Source of the DNA: Siccirubricoccus sp. G192 | GTDB taxonomy: Bacteria > Pseudomonadota > Alphaproteobacteria > Acetobacterales > Acetobacteraceae | Assembly: GCF_019084075.1 (NCBI RefSeq) | Contig: NZ_JAHREN010000001.1 | Coordinates: 1,895,501-1,959,500, forward strand | DNA: 64,000 nucleotides | Direction of reading: 5' to 3' | Shown here: positions 1 to 7,545 of the stretch, piece by piece | Numbering within the stretch: the stretch's first letter is position 1 | How the letters are laid out: the number at the start of each line of letters is the position of its first letter | Translations under genes and position numbers: made by a program | Notes under the pieces: generated by a model | Seen by the model: the letters and a program-made list of their open reading frames with translations, nothing else | The model's database searches: none | Told to the model about the DNA's origin: nothing

Positions 1-667
1 GGAAGCGCGGCTCGCGCGGGTCGGGCTCGATCTTGCGCCGGAGCCGCGTCACCTGCACGTCGATGGCGCGCTCCCCGGCCTCGGGCGTGCCGAGCGCGGT
101 GGCGATCTCCTCGCGCCGCAGCACCTCCCCGGCGCGGCGGGCCAGCGCCGAGAGCAGCGCCGCCTCGCCGCCGGTGAGCCGCACGGTGCCCTCCGGCCCG
201 CGCAGTTCCGAGCGTTCCGCGTCGAACCAGCGCGGGCCGAGCTGCACCGGGGCCTGCAAGAGCGGCTGCGGCGGCGGCGTCGCGCGGCGCAGGATGGTGC
301 GGATGCGCAGCGCCAGCTCGCGCGGGTCGAAGGGTTTCTGCAGGTAGTCGTCGGCGCCATGCTCGAAACCGGCGACGCGGTCGTCCGGGGCGCCGCGGGC
401 GGTGAGCATCAGGACGGGGACATTGTTGCCCTCCTGGCGCAAGGCTTCCGCGAGTTCCAGGCCGCTTTCGCCGGGCATCATCACGTCCAGCACCACCAGG
501 TCGAAGGCGACGGCGGCCAGCGCCGCCCGTGCCGCGGCGGCATCCGGCGCGGCGCTGACGCGGAACCCCTGCTCCGCCAGGAAGCGTTGCAACAGGGCGC
601 GCAGCCTGGCGTCGTCATCGACGACCAGCAGATGCAACACATCCCCGGCCTGGGCTTCCGCTGACAT
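1..667 (-). CDS. OmpR-family response regulator, PetR-like (3' end outside window)
   Basis: Two-component response regulator whose last codons lie beyond the left edge. The N-terminal receiver has the acidic pocket at D17-D19, the phosphoacceptor D61 (VVLDVMMPG), T89 and K111 (YLQKPF). It is followed by an OmpR/PhoB winged helix (GERAIDVQVTRLRRKIEPDP). The ATG at 667 is preceded by a GAGG ribosome site. It lies 15 bp downstream of a MarR-family gene on the same strand. This MarR-plus-OmpR pairing resembles petP/petR of Rhodobacter, which is an inference from order and family. No histidine kinase is visible here; it may lie to the left. Confidence 0.9.
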   Translation of the reverse strand, partial: MSAEAQAGDVLHLLVVDDDARLRALLQRFLAEQGFRVSAAPDAAAARAALAAVAFDLVVLDVMMPGESGLELAEALRQEGNNVPVLMLTARGAPDDRVAGFEHGADDYLQKPFDPRELALRIRTILRRATPPPQPLLQAPVQLGPRWFDAERSELRGPEGTVRLTGGEAALLSALARRAGEVLRREEIATALGTPEAGERAIDVQVTRLRRKIEPDPREPRF

Positions 668-682
668 CCTCCCCTCCTCGGT

Positions 683-1288
683 TCAACCGGTCCGCGCCAG
701 AGGTGGGGTTGATGCGCGCAAAGGGGAGGGGGTCTCCCGCGCTTCGGTGCGGGCGAGCTGCGCCCGCGCCTCCGGCCCCATCAGCCCGCGCATCACCCGG
801 CGGAACCCCTCCACCGCCACTGGCCCGGCCTCGCGATAGGCATGCATGACCCATTCGCGCTGCCGCTCGAAAAGCCGGCGCTCCAGCGCCTCGCCCTTGG
901 CGGTGAGGGAGAGCAGCCGCTGCCGCCGGTCGTTGCGGCCGGGCGCCTGCAGCACATAGCCCTGCTCCACCAGCGGCGTCAGCACCCGGCCGAGCGACTG
1001 CTTGGTGATGCCGAGGATCAGCAGCAGGTCGCCCACCGTGATTCCCGGCCGGCGGCCGACGAAATGCAGCACCCGGTGATGCGCCCGCCCCATGCCGAGC
1101 TCCACCAGGATGGCATCGGCGCCGGCGGTGAAGTCGCGATAGCCGAAGAACAGCAGGTCCTGGGCGAGGCGCAGCTCCTCCTCCCGCAAGAACAGCAGGT
1201 TGCGGCCGGCGGCGCGGCCTTCCCGGCGCGGGGCTTCCGGCGCCTCGGGCTCCGGCCTGGTTTCAGGACTTTCCGGCATGGCTGCCAT
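683..1288 (-). CDS. MarR-family transcriptional regulator, PetP-like
   Basis: Winged-helix repressor of 201 aa. Residues about 30-150 form the MarR fold, with a recognisable HTH (ITVGDLLLILGITKQSLGRVLTPL) and wing (GYVLQAPGRNDRRQRLLSLTAKG). The N-terminal 25 residues are Pro/Glu-rich and the C-terminus looks disordered. It is the first gene of a leftward pair with the response regulator and is divergent from the branched-chain aminotransferase gene. The shared 120-bp spacer holds an 18-bp inverted repeat of MarR-operator size, so autoregulation and control of the neighbour are plausible. The ligand is unknown. Confidence 0.88.
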   Translation of the reverse strand: MAAMPESPETRPEPEAPEAPRREGRAAGRNLLFLREEELRLAQDLLFFGYRDFTAGADAILVELGMGRAHHRVLHFVGRRPGITVGDLLLILGITKQSLGRVLTPLVEQGYVLQAPGRNDRRQRLLSLTAKGEALERRLFERQREWVMHAYREAGPVAVEGFRRVMRGLMGPEARAQLARTEARETPSPLRASTPPLARTG

Positions 1289-1321
1289 GTCGCGACCGAT
1301 CCCCAGCTTTGGTCAGCATCA

Positions 1322-1353
1322 TTGACACATCTGGCGCAAGGATTCTAGCTTGC
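1322..1353 (+). promoter_or_regulatory. Probable promoter with MarR-type operator upstream of ilvE
   Basis: A perfect -35 hexamer TTGACA lies at 1322-1327. An inverted repeat GCAAG-N8-CTTGC (1336-1340 and 1349-1353) covers the position expected for the -10. A second short dyad, TGCCC-N5-GGGCA (1375-1389), lies in the leader just before the ribosome site. Binding by the divergent MarR protein is inferred, not shown. Confidence 0.5.
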
Positions 1354-1408
1354 CGGTGCTGCACGAAAGGAAATTGCCCAAACCGGGCATATTTTGGAGG
1401 TAAGCCCC

Positions 1409-2311
1409 ATGGCCCTGGTTCCCTACGACGATCGCGACGGCTGGATCTGGTGGGACGGGGAGTTCGTGCCCTGGCGTTCGGCCCAGCTGCATGTCCTCAG
1501 CCACGGCCTGCATTATGCCAGCGCGGTCTTCGAAGGCGAGCGGTGCTATTCGGGCCATATCTTCAAGCTGCGGGCGCATACCGAACGCCTCATCGCCTCC
1601 GCCCGCATCCTCGGCTTCGAGATTCCCTGGACCGCCGAGCAGATCGACGCCGCCTGCACCGAGACGGTGCGGCGGAACGGCTTCACCGATGCCTATGTCC
1701 GCCCGATCGCCTGGCGCGGCGCCGAGGAGATGGGGGTCGCGGCGCAGCACACCAAGGTGCATCTGGCGATCGCCACCTGGGAATGGGGCGCCTATTTCGG
1801 CGTGGAGCAGCGCATGAAGGGGGTGAACCTGGCCATGGCCAAGTGGCGCCGGCCGCACCCGGAGACCGCGCCCACCGCCAGCAAGGCCGCCGGCCTCTAC
1901 ATGATCGGCACCATGTCGAAGCACGCCGCCATGGACCAGGGCGCCGACGACGCGCTGATGCTGGACTGGAAGGGCGACGTGGCGGAGGCGACCGGTGCCA
2001 ATATCTTCTTCAACATGGGCGGCGAGCTGCATACGCCCACCCCGATCTGCTTCCTGGACGGCATCACCCGCCGCACGGTGATGGGCCTGGCCAAGCAGCA
2101 TCAGGTGAAGGTGGTGGAGCGCACCATCGCCGAGTCCGAGATGAAGGATGCCAACGAGGTCTTCCTGGCCGGCACCGCGGCCGAGGTGACGCCGGTGCGG
2201 CAGATCGGCGACCTCACCTTCACCCCGGGCAAGCTGACCGAGACGCTGATGCGCGACTACGAGGCGCTGGTGCGGCTGAGCCCGGAGGAAGTGGCGCGGC
2301 GCGGCGCCTGA
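1409..2311 (+). CDS. ilvE: Branched-chain amino acid aminotransferase (PLP fold-type IV)
   Basis: Transfers the amino group between branched-chain 2-oxo acids and glutamate, the last step of Leu/Ile/Val synthesis. The protein is 300 aa, the usual family length. The N-terminal block (HVLSHGLHYASAVFEGER) and the PLP lysine K159 in TASKAAGLY are clear, followed by GADDALMLD and EATGANIFF. The ATG at 1409 has a GGAGG site 9 bp upstream; a TTG 15 bp earlier is rejected because it overlaps that site. It is divergent from the MarR/response-regulator pair and ends against a terminator-like hairpin. Confidence 0.95.
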   Translation: MALVPYDDRDGWIWWDGEFVPWRSAQLHVLSHGLHYASAVFEGERCYSGHIFKLRAHTERLIASARILGFEIPWTAEQIDAACTETVRRNGFTDAYVRPIAWRGAEEMGVAAQHTKVHLAIATWEWGAYFGVEQRMKGVNLAMAKWRRPHPETAPTASKAAGLYMIGTMSKHAAMDQGADDALMLDWKGDVAEATGANIFFNMGGELHTPTPICFLDGITRRTVMGLAKQHQVKVVERTIAESEMKDANEVFLAGTAAEVTPVRQIGDLTFTPGKLTETLMRDYEALVRLSPEEVARRGA

Positions 2312-2319
2312 AGGATGCG

Positions 2320-2345
2320 GCGGGACCGGCGTAATCCGGTCCCGC
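2320..2345. terminator. Hairpin between convergent ilvE and tauE-like genes
   Basis: Perfect 10-bp stem (GCGGGACCGG at 2320-2329 with CCGGTCCCGC at 2336-2345) and a 6-nt loop. There is no T tract. Its place between convergent stops suggests a bidirectional terminator or mRNA-end stabiliser. Confidence 0.6.
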
Positions 2346-2352
2346 GCCCGCG

Positions 2353-3108
2353 TCACCCCAGGTTCCGCAGCGCCAGATAGAGGCCGAGCACCAGCAGCAG
2401 CACCTGCACCACCTGGCGGAACCGCGCCTCCGGCATGCCCTGCCGCAGCCGCCGGCCGATCGCCATGCCAAGGAAGGCCGGCGCCAGCGCCGCGACGGAG
2501 CCGAGGCCGAGTTCCGGCGGCAGCAGCCCCTGCCCGGCGAGCGCCACCGAGAGGCAGACCGTCGCCACCACGGCGCCCAGGCCGAAGCCCTGCACGAAGA
2601 CATCGGGCGGCAGCCGCAGCGCCGAGAGCCAGGGCGCGGCCGGCACCATGAAGCTGCCGGTCAGCCCCGCCAGGATCCCGGACAGCCCGCCCATGACGGG
2701 CGAGAGCCAGCGCTCCTTCCTCGGCGAGGGCACCGGCCAATGCGGCCCGAACAGCGCCACGGCGGCGGAGGCCACCAGCACGACCCCGAGCAGGCCGGCC
2801 AGGATGCGCGCATCCGTCCGGGAGAGCATGCCCGCCGCCGCCAGGGTGCCGATCGCCGCCGCCAGCAGGAAGCCCCAGAGCCGCCGTAGCGCCGGGCGCA
2901 GCGCGCCGCCGGCCAGCGCCTGCCAGATATTGGCGGCGATGGTCGGCACCAGGACCAGTGGCATCGCCTCCGGCAGCGACCGGGTCAGCGCCAGAAGGCC
3001 GAGGCTGATGGTGGGCAGGCCGAAGCCGGCGATTCCCTTCACCAGCCCGCCCAACAGGAAGATGCCGAAGACCAGCAAGGCGTCGGCGAGGTCGATCGAG
3101 AGGCTCAC
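2353..3108 (-). CDS. TauE/SafE-family sulfite/organosulfonate exporter
   Basis: Inner-membrane permease of 251 aa with about eight hydrophobic segments. It has the family's N-terminal repeat (FLLGGLVKGIAGFGLPTISLGLL) and the mirrored C-terminal half (GLSGILAGLTGSFMVPAAPWL). TauE/SafE proteins export sulfite, sulfoacetate or related anions, but the substrate cannot be read here. It lies 9 bp downstream of a polytopic membrane protein on the same strand, so the two may be co-transcribed. No sulfonate-catabolism genes adjoin it. Confidence 0.88.
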   Translation of the reverse strand: MSLSIDLADALLVFGIFLLGGLVKGIAGFGLPTISLGLLALTRSLPEAMPLVLVPTIAANIWQALAGGALRPALRRLWGFLLAAAIGTLAAAGMLSRTDARILAGLLGVVLVASAAVALFGPHWPVPSPRKERWLSPVMGGLSGILAGLTGSFMVPAAPWLSALRLPPDVFVQGFGLGAVVATVCLSVALAGQGLLPPELGLGSVAALAPAFLGMAIGRRLRQGMPEARFRQVVQVLLLVLGLYLALRNLG

Positions 3109-3117
3109 CCTTGCTCC

Positions 3118-4638
3118 TTATGCCGATGCTGCCGGATCATTCCTGATCTGCGGCCCGGGCCCGGTCTTAGCCCGGATCGCGCTTCCATGTTGCGGTCGCG
3201 GGCGAAACCTCGGCCAGGCCAGCAGCCCGGCCAGCGGCAGCAGCCAGGCGATGCGCGCCTGGTAGCGGTCATGCGGACCGCTCAGCGCGCCGGTGGCCGC
3301 GGCATTGGCGACCAGCCCGGCCAGGACGCAGAGCACCAGGCCGAGCCGCCGCGTGTCGCCCGCCCGCGCCGCGCGCCAGCCCGCCAGCAGGGTGGCCAGC
3401 GTGCCGAGCAGCAGCACCGCCCGGTGCGGCCAAAGGAAGGGCGCCGCCGCCGCCGGCAGCAACCCGCGCGCCTGGAGGGACTGCGCGAAGCGCTCCTGCT
3501 CCGCCGCCGGAAAGCCCTGCGCCAGGCGCAGCCCGACCGTGGCCTCCAGATGCTCGGGCCCCAGCACATCGCCGACCCCGGCCATGCCGAGTTGCCGCAG
3601 CGTATTCGCCACCCCGCTGCGCAGCACGCCGAGCGGTTCCCGCCACAGCGTCTGCCGGATGATCTCGCCGGCTTCCGGCGCCAGGCTGATGGGGCCGCCG
3701 GGCCTGGCCCCATCCAGCCGCGGTGCCCAGACCGGGCCATCGCCGCTCCAGAGGAAGACGTCCGAATCCACCGGCAGCCGCCCCGCCCAGCGGCAGAGGT
3801 GCCAGCCGGCGCCGGGGCAGCGGGCCTCGATGGTGCGCGCCGCCGGCCCATCGGCCACCAGCCGCGCCAGGGCGAAGACCGCGCCATAGGGCGAGAGCGC
3901 GAGCCGCCCATGCCCCACCCAATTCGTGCCGAGCAGCAGCAGCAGCGCACCCGCCAGCGGCGTGGCGGCGGCCAGCACCGGAGGCCAGCGCCGGCGCAGC
4001 AGCGCCACCGGCAGCAGCAGCGCCACCGCGACCGGCAGGTGCGACAGATGCGCCGCGACGGCGAGCATGGCCACCAGCCCGAGCCCGCATCGCTCCGCCG
4101 GCGCCAGCCGGTCGCCGCCGAAGCCGAGCAGGAAGACCGCCAGCACCAGCGCCGGTGCCAGGATGTCCGGCATCAGCAGCGCCGTGAACCAGGGCGCGGC
4201 GGTGAGGGCGGCGAGCCCGGCGCAAAGCAGCAGATGCGCGCCCAGAGCGGATCGCGGACAGGCGTGAACCTCCGGGAGCGTGAATCTGCTCTGCAAACAA
4301 ACAGCTACGGCGGATTGGCGTTCAGGAATGAACGCAATCCGCCGTAGCCCGGCCCGGCCCCGCAGCACCCGCTGCACCAGCCAGATCAGCCAGGACAGCA
4401 GCAGCCCCTGCGCGACCGCCGGCAGCCAGAGGCTGGCCCGCCAGTGGAAGGCATGCAGCAGCGGCCCGAAGACATAGGGCTTGTCCCAGACCACCAGGCC
4501 GAGCAGGGTCTGCGCCAGGAAGGCGCCGGTATCGCTGAAGACCAGCGGATAGCCGTTCAGCAGCGCCGGCCAGAGCAGCAGCGCCGCGCCGCCCGCGATC
4601 GCCGCGGCGGCGGTCTGCCGGCTCTCCGGCTGGCTCAT
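3118..4638 (-). CDS. Polytopic membrane protein of unknown function carrying an in-frame palindromic repeat
   Basis: A 506-aa membrane protein with about 9-10 hydrophobic segments, resembling the large integral-membrane glycosyltransferase-like proteins of Rhodospirillales; no catalytic motif is certain. The ATG at 4638 overlaps the stop of the upstream VOC gene by 4 nt. Residues about 97-131 (from RRIAFIPERQSAVAV to EVHACPRSAL) are encoded by a 105-bp palindromic element at 4244-4348. The same element occurs outside genes at 5510-5613. The insert sits between two hydrophobic segments and keeps the frame. Confidence 0.7.
   Translation of the reverse strand: MSQPESRQTAAAAIAGGAALLLWPALLNGYPLVFSDTGAFLAQTLLGLVVWDKPYVFGPLLHAFHWRASLWLPAVAQGLLLSWLIWLVQRVLRGRAGLRRIAFIPERQSAVAVCLQSRFTLPEVHACPRSALGAHLLLCAGLAALTAAPWFTALLMPDILAPALVLAVFLLGFGGDRLAPAERCGLGLVAMLAVAAHLSHLPVAVALLLPVALLRRRWPPVLAAATPLAGALLLLLGTNWVGHGRLALSPYGAVFALARLVADGPAARTIEARCPGAGWHLCRWAGRLPVDSDVFLWSGDGPVWAPRLDGARPGGPISLAPEAGEIIRQTLWREPLGVLRSGVANTLRQLGMAGVGDVLGPEHLEATVGLRLAQGFPAAEQERFAQSLQARGLLPAAAAPFLWPHRAVLLLGTLATLLAGWRAARAGDTRRLGLVLCVLAGLVANAAATGALSGPHDRYQARIAWLLPLAGLLAWPRFRPRPQHGSAIRAKTGPGPQIRNDPAASA
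4244..4348 (-). repeat. Palindromic element copy 1 (105 bp, inside a CDS)
   Basis: Left module AGAGCGGATCGCGGAC...GTGAATCTGCTCT (4244-4292), an ATG-less linker GCAAACAAACA, then a long palindrome (4304-4348): GCTACGGCGGATT... closing with ...AATCCGCCGTAGC, about 20 bp of stem with one bulge. It is 105 nt, a multiple of three, and open in the frame of the host gene. It matches the copy at 5510-5613 at almost every position. Confidence 0.9.
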
Positions 4639-5024
4639 TCGGCGATGGAGAACAGCTCGATCACATTGCCCTCCGGGTCGGCGATCCGCAGCAGGCGGGG
4701 TGGCGCGCCGCCGGCGCCGGGCGCCTCCAGCACGGCGATCCGCGCCGTCATCATGCGGCGGTGCCAGCGGTCCAGCTCCGCATCCGTCACCGGGAAGGCG
4801 AGCAGGGTGCCCGCCTCGCAGGGGGGCTCGCGGAGCTGCGGGAACAGCGCATCGCCGCGCGGCCGCAGCACCAGCTCCACCCCGCCCAGCGCGAAGCTCG
4901 GCGGGCCCGCGGGGATCGCCACCGGCCCGGAGGGGCTGAGGCCGAGGATGCGGGCGTAGAATTCGCGCTGCCGGCGCGGGTCCCGGCAGGCCAGCTCCAC
5001 CCGGGCCAGCGGGCCGAGGGTCAA
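4635..5024 (-). CDS. VOC (glyoxalase/bleomycin-resistance fold) protein
   Basis: A small 129-aa metalloprotein-fold family member. One VOC module is visible, from RVELACRDPRRQREFYARILGL through LLRIADPEGNVIELF near the C-terminus. VOC proteins bind a divalent metal and act as isomerases, dioxygenases or resistance proteins; the substrate cannot be inferred. It overlaps moaE by 4 nt upstream and the membrane-protein gene by 4 nt downstream, indicating translational coupling. Confidence 0.82.
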   Translation of the reverse strand: MTLGPLARVELACRDPRRQREFYARILGLSPSGPVAIPAGPPSFALGGVELVLRPRGDALFPQLREPPCEAGTLLAFPVTDAELDRWHRRMMTARIAVLEAPGAGGAPPRLLRIADPEGNVIELFSIAE

Positions 5025-5497
5025 GTCCCACCGTCCGGGGGGGGCGCGGACCAGCGCGCGGCGGCCGCGTCATCCGCCGATTTCGCCTCCACCCAGCGGT
5101 CCCGGCCGCCGGCGAATTCCTCCCGCTTCCAGAAGGGCGCGCCGGTCTTCAGCCAATCGATCAGGAAGGCGCAGGATTCCAGCGCGGCGGCCCGGTGCGT
5201 GGAGGCGGTGAGCACCAGCACGATCGGCGCCCCGGGGGCCAGCCGGCCGACCCGGTGGATGACGGTGCAGCCGGAGAGCGGCCAGCGGGCGCAGGCTTCC
5301 GCGGCGATGCGGGCGATGGCCCGCTCGGTCATGCCGGGGTAGTGCTCCAGCACCAGCGCGGCCAGGCCGTCATCGGCGCGGCAGAGGCCGACGAAGCTGG
5401 CGAGGCCGCCGATATCGGTGCGCCCGGCGGCCAGCGCCGCGCTCTCCGCCGCGAGGTCGAAGGGCGCCTCCTGCACCCGCACCGTCACCTGGCCCAT
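5021..5497 (-). CDS. moaE: Molybdopterin synthase catalytic subunit
   Basis: MoaE, 158 aa. With MoaD thiocarboxylate it converts cyclic pyranopterin monophosphate to molybdopterin in the cytoplasm. The conserved active-site lysines are K117 and K124 in the block WLKTGAPFWKRE, preceded by the family core (GALASFVG-like and EHYPGMTERAI). The partner moaD lies just upstream on the same strand; a 105-bp palindromic element now separates them. Confidence 0.95.
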   Translation of the reverse strand: MGQVTVRVQEAPFDLAAESAALAAGRTDIGGLASFVGLCRADDGLAALVLEHYPGMTERAIARIAAEACARWPLSGCTVIHRVGRLAPGAPIVLVLTASTHRAAALESCAFLIDWLKTGAPFWKREEFAGGRDRWVEAKSADDAAAARWSAPPPDGGT

Positions 5498-5509
5498 GCG
5501 CCGCCCTCC

Positions 5510-5613
5510 CTACAGCGGATTGCGTTCATTTCTGAACGCCAATCCGCTGTAGCTCTTTGTTTGCAGAGCAGATTCACGCTTCCGGACGTCCACGTCCGTC
5601 CGCGATCCGCTCT
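5510..5613 (-). repeat. Palindromic element copy 2 (between moaD and moaE)
   Basis: Near-identical to the copy at 4244-4348 in the same orientation. The perfect-looking palindrome lies at 5510-5552 and the AGAGCGGATCG end at 5603-5613. The element's AG forms the last two bases of moaD's TAG stop codon. It fills the moaD-moaE spacer and could fold in the mRNA between the two subunit genes. Confidence 0.9.
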
Positions 5614-5863
5614 ATCCACCGGTCACCGGGGGGAAGAAGGCGACCTCATCGGCCGGGCCCACCGGCTGGTCCGGGGCCGCGAAATCCTGGTTCACCGCGG
5701 CGCGGATCTGCCCCGCATTGGCGAAGGCCGCCGCATGGCCGGGGCTTTGGCGGCTGAGCCAGGCCATCAGCCCGGCCACATCCGCGACCTCCGGCGGCGG
5801 CGCGACCTCCTCCTCGGCGATGCCGACCTTCTGGCGAACCCAGGCGAAATACAACACGCGCAT
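5612..5863 (-). CDS. moaD: Molybdopterin synthase sulfur-carrier subunit
   Basis: Ubiquitin-fold sulfur carrier, 83 aa. It starts MRVLYFAWVRQKVG and ends in the obligatory Gly-Gly (PPVTGG) that is thiocarboxylated and feeds MoaE. The ATG at 5863 gives the normal MoaD length; an open frame continues upstream but only into unrelated sequence. Its TAG stop coincides with the end of the palindromic element. Confidence 0.93.
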   Translation of the reverse strand: MRVLYFAWVRQKVGIAEEEVAPPPEVADVAGLMAWLSRQSPGHAAAFANAGQIRAAVNQDFAAPDQPVGPADEVAFFPPVTGG

Positions 5864-5879
5864 TGGATGTCCCGCTCCG

Positions 5880-5945
5880 GAGCAATATCGCCATGGCTGT
5901 GGCCGGGCGGCGATTCCGCGGCGATCAACTTGCTCGTGAAGATCA
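5880..5945 (+). repeat. Degenerate relative of the palindromic element (short form)
   Basis: GAGCAATATCGCC at one end and ACTTGCTCGTGAAG at the other. The spacing and inner GCGATTCC block are the same as in the copy at 7417-7474. Both look like the left module of the 105-bp element without the long palindrome. It lies between the lipoprotein gene and moaD. Confidence 0.55.
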
Positions 5946-5994
5946 GGCCGGGGCCCGTCGGCGCCAGCCTGTCGTGTTTCTGGCCGGCCAGGCC

Positions 5995-6669
5995 CTAGCG
6001 CGGCACCGGCACCACCTGCACCTGGCCGTCCGGGCCGATGATGGTGGCATTCGGCCCGTCGCGGTGGATGACGCCGCTGCCGCCGCCCGGCCTGGTGAAG
6101 CTCTGGATCCGGTCGGTGCCGCCGCTGGTCACTGCCGGGCCCTGCGGGGTCGGGATGACTTGGCCCTCGACGCGCGCCGGCGGCCGCTCGGGCAGCGGCG
6201 GCAAGGGACGGGCGACGCTGGGGCTGGGAAAGTCGGGCTGGTCGAGCGGCGGCGGCGGCGGCGAGGAACTGCCCCGCAACCGGCTGGGCACGCCGCGCCC
6301 GGTGGTCGGCGGCAGGTCGCGCGGCTGGATGCTGGGCTGGTAGCTCGGGATGCCGCGCAGCGCGGCATCCGGATTGGCCAGGGTGGCGCGCGGCGCCTCC
6401 TCCGCCGGCCAGACATTGCCGGGCTCGGTCTGCAGGGCCTCGACGGTGGAGGGCAGGCCGCGCACCCGCTGGATGGTCGTGCTTTCCTCCGGGGTGCCCG
6501 GCCGCATGCCGCCCCAGGGCGCACCGAAGCGGGTGCCGGTGTTGGAGAGCGCATCCGCCACGCCGTAGCTGGCATTGTCGAACCAGGTGCAGCCGCCGAG
6601 CAGCAGCGCCATCCCCAAGGCCGGGACGCCCAGCACCACCGATCCTGCCCGTCCGCCGTTCCGTCCCAT
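5995..6669 (-). CDS. Proline-rich predicted lipoprotein
   Basis: A 224-aa protein with a signal peptide and lipobox (LLLGGC, Cys about 27), so probably anchored in a membrane facing the periplasm. The rest is low-complexity and Pro/Arg/Ser-rich (GSSSPPPPPLDQPDFPSPS) with no enzyme motif. The ATG at 6669 is chosen because GGAG precedes it and the signal peptide starts there. It lies between pgsA and moaD on the same strand. Function unknown. Confidence 0.72.
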   Translation of the reverse strand: MGRNGGRAGSVVLGVPALGMALLLGGCTWFDNASYGVADALSNTGTRFGAPWGGMRPGTPEESTTIQRVRGLPSTVEALQTEPGNVWPAEEAPRATLANPDAALRGIPSYQPSIQPRDLPPTTGRGVPSRLRGSSSPPPPPLDQPDFPSPSVARPLPPLPERPPARVEGQVIPTPQGPAVTSGGTDRIQSFTRPGGGSGVIHRDGPNATIIGPDGQVQVVPVPR

Positions 6670-6734
6670 AGACAACTCCTGACGCCCGGAACCGCCGGGC
6701 GATATGCGGAAGATGCGCCGCCGCCGCCCGCGCC

Positions 6735-7379
6735 TCAAGGCCGCAGCAGCGGGCCGGGGCGGCGTTCCGGGGCAGGCTGCCCGGCCGGGTTGCCGCCGGG
6801 CTTCCCGGTATCCTGCTCCGCATGGCGCAGCCCGGCCAGCAGGTAGTCCCATCCGGTCAGCAAAGTCAGCGCCGCCGCGGTCCAGAGCATCGCCTCGCCG
6901 ATCAGCGAGACCGGCAGGAAGCCCAGATGCAGCACCGAGGCGGCGGTATCCCCGGCCAGCAGGGTGCCGAGCGCGCCCATCTGGAAGCCGGTCTTCCACT
7001 TGGCCAGCCGCGTCACCGGCAGGCCGATTCGCAAGCCCGCCAGGTATTCGCGCAGGCCCGAGACCAGGATCTCCCGCAGCAGGATGACGATGGCGGGGTA
7101 GAGCGCCAGGCCCGAAAGCCGGTCGTGCCCGGCCAGCAGCATCAGCGCCGCGCCGACCAGCAGCTTATCCGCGATCGGGTCCAGCATACGGCCGAAGCCG
7201 GTGATCTGCTGCCGCTGCCGGGCGATCTTGCCATCGAAGTAGTCGGTGATGGCGGCGACCGAGAAGACCGCGCAGGCCGCGACATCGCCCCAGGGTTCGC
7301 GCAGCGCCACCAGCACCACCAGCAGGGGGATGGCGGCGATTCGGGAGAGGGTCAGCAGGTTGGGCAGGTCGGTCGGCAT
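6735..7379 (-). CDS. pgsA: CDP-diacylglycerol-glycerol-3-phosphate 3-phosphatidyltransferase
   Basis: Makes phosphatidylglycerol phosphate, the committed step to phosphatidylglycerol and cardiolipin. The 214-aa membrane protein carries the full CDP-alcohol phosphotransferase signature (DYFDGKIAR, then G...D67...D71). The ATG at 7379 (MPTDLPNLLTLSR) matches the family N-terminus. An upstream in-frame start at 7448 would translate the palindromic element at 7417-7474 and is rejected. It lies downstream of uvrC, a common alphaproteobacterial order. Confidence 0.93.
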   Translation of the reverse strand: MPTDLPNLLTLSRIAAIPLLVVLVALREPWGDVAACAVFSVAAITDYFDGKIARQRQQITGFGRMLDPIADKLLVGAALMLLAGHDRLSGLALYPAIVILLREILVSGLREYLAGLRIGLPVTRLAKWKTGFQMGALGTLLAGDTAASVLHLGFLPVSLIGEAMLWTAAALTLLTGWDYLLAGLRHAEQDTGKPGGNPAGQPAPERRPGPLLRP

Positions 7380-7416
7380 GGCCAGGGGCAGGGGCTTCCG
7401 TGTTGCGGCACCCTTT

Positions 7417-7474
7417 AGAGCAAAAGCGCCGTGACTGAAATCGTGCAAGCGATTCCAGGGTAATGAATTTGCTC
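7417..7474 (+). repeat. Short-form palindromic element between uvrC and pgsA
   Basis: Ends AGAGCAAAAGCGCC and GAATTTGCTC form imperfect terminal inverted repeats like the left module of the 105-bp element. The long palindrome is absent. It lies directly upstream of the pgsA start in the uvrC-pgsA spacer. Confidence 0.6.
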
Positions 7475-7545
7475 AGGAAACCAGAGCGGCGCGGGCTCGC
7501 CGGAGGTGAATGCGCGCCTGCGCCGCCTCCGTCCGCGACCTGCCC

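Noticed and set aside
1355..1376. Sigma-54-like promoter (GCACG...TTGC) upstream of ilvE
   Set aside because: The invariant GG at -24 is absent and a good sigma-70 -35 lies just upstream.
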